A program made the translations under genes and the position numbers. Shown piece by piece: positions 6,328 to 7,902 of a stretch of DNA of 7,902 nucleotides. Numbering within the stretch: position 1 is the first letter of the stretch; each line of letters begins with the position of its first letter. The DNA is taken from the NCBI GenBank assembly GCA_035634255.1, contig DASQDI010000098.1, positions 1-7,902 on the forward strand, read 5' to 3'. The notes under the pieces were generated by a model that was given only the letters and a program-made list of their open reading frames with translations, was not told where the DNA came from and made no database searches. This DNA is from DATLMR01 sp035634255 (lineage in GTDB: Bacteria; Acidobacteriota; Blastocatellia; UBA7656).

Positions 6328-7884
6328 TTAAGATTGCGCGCCCGTCTGTTGAGCTTTACCCAGTACCCTGTAGACCGTCGTGTGGCGATCAGAATAGACC
6401 TTTTGCATGCGAGGACTGTGATCGGCTATGTTGATGAAATCGCGGTGGTCGTTGTCGGTGAAGACGTACTCGCAGCCGAATTCGTTGAGAATGACCTCTT
6501 CCATCTCCTGAACTCTCCCCTGAGTCACGTCCTCGTACGTGTAGTAGAGACGGTCGTTTTTCAGCCTCATGAAGTCAGGGTCGAGCCCGATTACGTACGT
6601 GTTGTGCGTGTTGTGGAAGAACAGCTTCGGGAAGTCATCCCAGTCGGTGTGGAAGACCGTGGAGCCCGCCGGGGTGTTGGCCGAGAGCCACTCCGCCCCG
6701 CCTTTGTACGCCGTGGTCGCGGGCTCTTCGGCGATGTCTTTCCTCGCCGACTGGATCGTCGAATAGGTCGCGAACCAGAACGCCGCGCTCAGAACTATCG
6801 CCGCGACCGCGCGCGCCCTCTTCCCCGCCGCGAGAGTCCATTCGAGGTTCTTCAACCGGTTGCGCGACGCGAAGGCGAGGAACATCACGGCCGAGGGCGG
6901 GAAGTATTCGACGAAGCGGCGCGACTTGAAGACCAGGACCAGGTACATGGTCGAGACGAGGAACCAGAAGAGGCGCGGCTTGTCTCGCTTCCACTCGGCG
7001 CGGTCGGTCAGGAGAATGCCGCCCGCGTACGAAAGAAATGCCACCAGAGAGAGCGTCACCAGAGCCCACGAGTTGAACGGGTACCACTCCGTCCCCACAG
7101 TCGTCTGATACTCCGACGCGAAGAGCTTGGGGATTATGTGGTCCCAGATGAACGAGACGTTATTCGGGAAGTAAGGGTTGATGACGTGGCCGGCTATGAT
7201 GCCCGCGCCGACCGCGAGAACGAGTTTGTATTCGACCTTTTTCTCGCTGACGAAGTAGACGGCCGCCCCGAACAGGGCGAGGGGGATCATGAGCGGGAAG
7301 GCGTTGTACGACCACACGAAGACGACCGTCAGCGCCGCCAGCCACTTGTAGTTGCGCGTCATTATCAGGTGAAAGGCGATGAGTTGCAGCGCGAGACTCA
7401 GGCTCTGCCCGCGCGCCATGCTCATGCGATACAGGAACGGGCTCGATGATGCGAACAGTATTATGAGCCAGAATAACGGGTGGTCGATGTCGTACCTTCG
7501 AAGAACGAGGTAAAAGATCGCGAAGGCGATTGCGGCCAGCGCCACCGAAGACAGCTTCGCCGCCAGCCTGAGGTCGCCGATTAAAGTAAAGGGGGCCTGA
7601 AAGACATGCAGAAGCATGTGGTGGTCGGTGTAGTGGGCCTGATCAAGGATCGTAAACTTAAGCCAGGGGAAGTCGAGCGGCACTCCCTGTTCGAGCATCA
7701 GTTGTGCGGTCTTGATGTGATAGTAGCCGTCGTAGTCGACGATGTTCGGCCCGGCGAACTGGATGTAGGCCAGCAGAGCGCCGGAAAAAAACAGGGCCAT
7801 GGCCGCGTGCGCCATCCACCCGGCCCGCACCTGCCCTAAAGCCTCCACTCTCACAACCGGGTTCAAGTCCTTGGATTCAGTCAT
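6328..7884 (-). CDS. GT-C fold membrane glycosyltransferase, STT3/PMT-like
   Basis: A 518-residue polytopic membrane protein with about 10-12 hydrophobic segments (first near 25-44, last near 357-377) and a soluble C-terminal domain (about 380-518). The first external loop carries IVDYDGYYHIK (48-58), the acidic motif position of GT-C enzymes, followed by HYTDHHMLLHV (84-94), close to the first-loop pattern of STT3-like oligosaccharyl transferases. MARGQS (156-161) and KSRRFVEYFPP (320-330) are further conserved-looking loop motifs. In the soluble part, HTDWDDFPKLFF (412-423) may correspond to the WWDYG region of STT3, though the match is loose. Such enzymes take a sugar or glycan from a polyprenyl carrier outside the membrane and transfer it to protein, lipid or polymer; the acceptor here is unknown. 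Only a weak ribosome site (GAGAG near 7893-7897) precedes the ATG at 7884. It is upstream of the GT2 gene in the same unit. Many relatives are annotated as hypothetical. Confidence 0.78.
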   Translation of the reverse strand: MTESKDLNPVVRVEALGQVRAGWMAHAAMALFFSGALLAYIQFAGPNIVDYDGYYHIKTAQLMLEQGVPLDFPWLKFTILDQAHYTDHHMLLHVFQAPFTLIGDLRLAAKLSSVALAAIAFAIFYLVLRRYDIDHPLFWLIILFASSSPFLYRMSMARGQSLSLALQLIAFHLIMTRNYKWLAALTVVFVWSYNAFPLMIPLALFGAAVYFVSEKKVEYKLVLAVGAGIIAGHVINPYFPNNVSFIWDHIIPKLFASEYQTTVGTEWYPFNSWALVTLSLVAFLSYAGGILLTDRAEWKRDKPRLFWFLVSTMYLVLVFKSRRFVEYFPPSAVMFLAFASRNRLKNLEWTLAAGKRARAVAAIVLSAAFWFATYSTIQSARKDIAEEPATTAYKGGAEWLSANTPAGSTVFHTDWDDFPKLFFHNTHNTYVIGLDPDFMRLKNDRLYYTYEDVTQGRVQEMEEVILNEFGCEYVFTDNDHRDFINIADHSPRMQKVYSDRHTTVYRVLGKAQQTGAQS

Positions 7885-7902
7885 CGGAATTCGCTCTCTT
7901 CT

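Noticed and set aside
6334..7449. Plus-strand open frame (371 codons) opposite the GT-C gene
   Set aside because: The minus frame encodes a coherent polytopic membrane protein. The plus product is highly charged and has no recognisable domain.

Overview
The window is a GC-rich bacterial stretch that reads best as Acidobacteriota, possibly the Blastocatellia/Pyrinomonadales side. The main argument is the pair of a PadR-family regulator and a large orphan MacB/FtsX-type permease carrying the short cytoplasmic prefix domain typical of the 'acidobacterial duplicated orphan permease' (ADOP) family. Support comes from a pilin-type C-terminal domain of the acidobacterial kind and a cytochrome c / copper monooxygenase fusion often seen in that phylum. 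The assignment is by recalled family resemblance only.

Layout: (1) 1-183 holds no gene I can assign, but has a 21-bp hairpin (92-143). (2) 184-3310, minus strand: a two-gene unit, PadR regulator then ADOP permease, 16 nt apart, each with a clear Shine-Dalgarno. (3) 3311-3519: a divergent control region with two back-to-back sigma70-like promoters and a dyad plus 11-bp-phased repeats overlapping the padR promoter, a good candidate PadR operator. (4) 3520-5492, plus strand: a secreted c-type heme / PHM-like copper monooxygenase (GTG start), then 23 nt later a DUF4190 membrane protein fused to a type IV pilin-like domain. (5) 5495-5541: a perfect 18-bp hairpin between convergent units. (6) 5563-7884, minus strand: an STT3-like GT-C membrane protein, then 24 nt later a DPM1-like family 2 glycosyltransferase.

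How the genes may work together: PadR probably represses its own operon with the ADOP permease and, from the promoter geometry, might also affect the divergent copper monooxygenase gene. The monooxygenase appears able to pass electrons from its own heme domain to its copper centres outside the cytoplasmic membrane; its substrate is unknown. The two glycosyltransferases fit a simple pathway in which the GT2 charges a polyprenyl phosphate with a sugar inside the cell and the GT-C protein uses the lipid-linked sugar outside, but the acceptor cannot be read from the sequence.

I see no tRNA, rRNA, CRISPR array, insertion sequence or phage gene. Nothing amounts to a clearly new system. The items most worth a second look are the DUF4190-pilin fusion, the heme-copper oxygenase fusion beside it, the shared promoter region, and the GT-C/GT2 pair.
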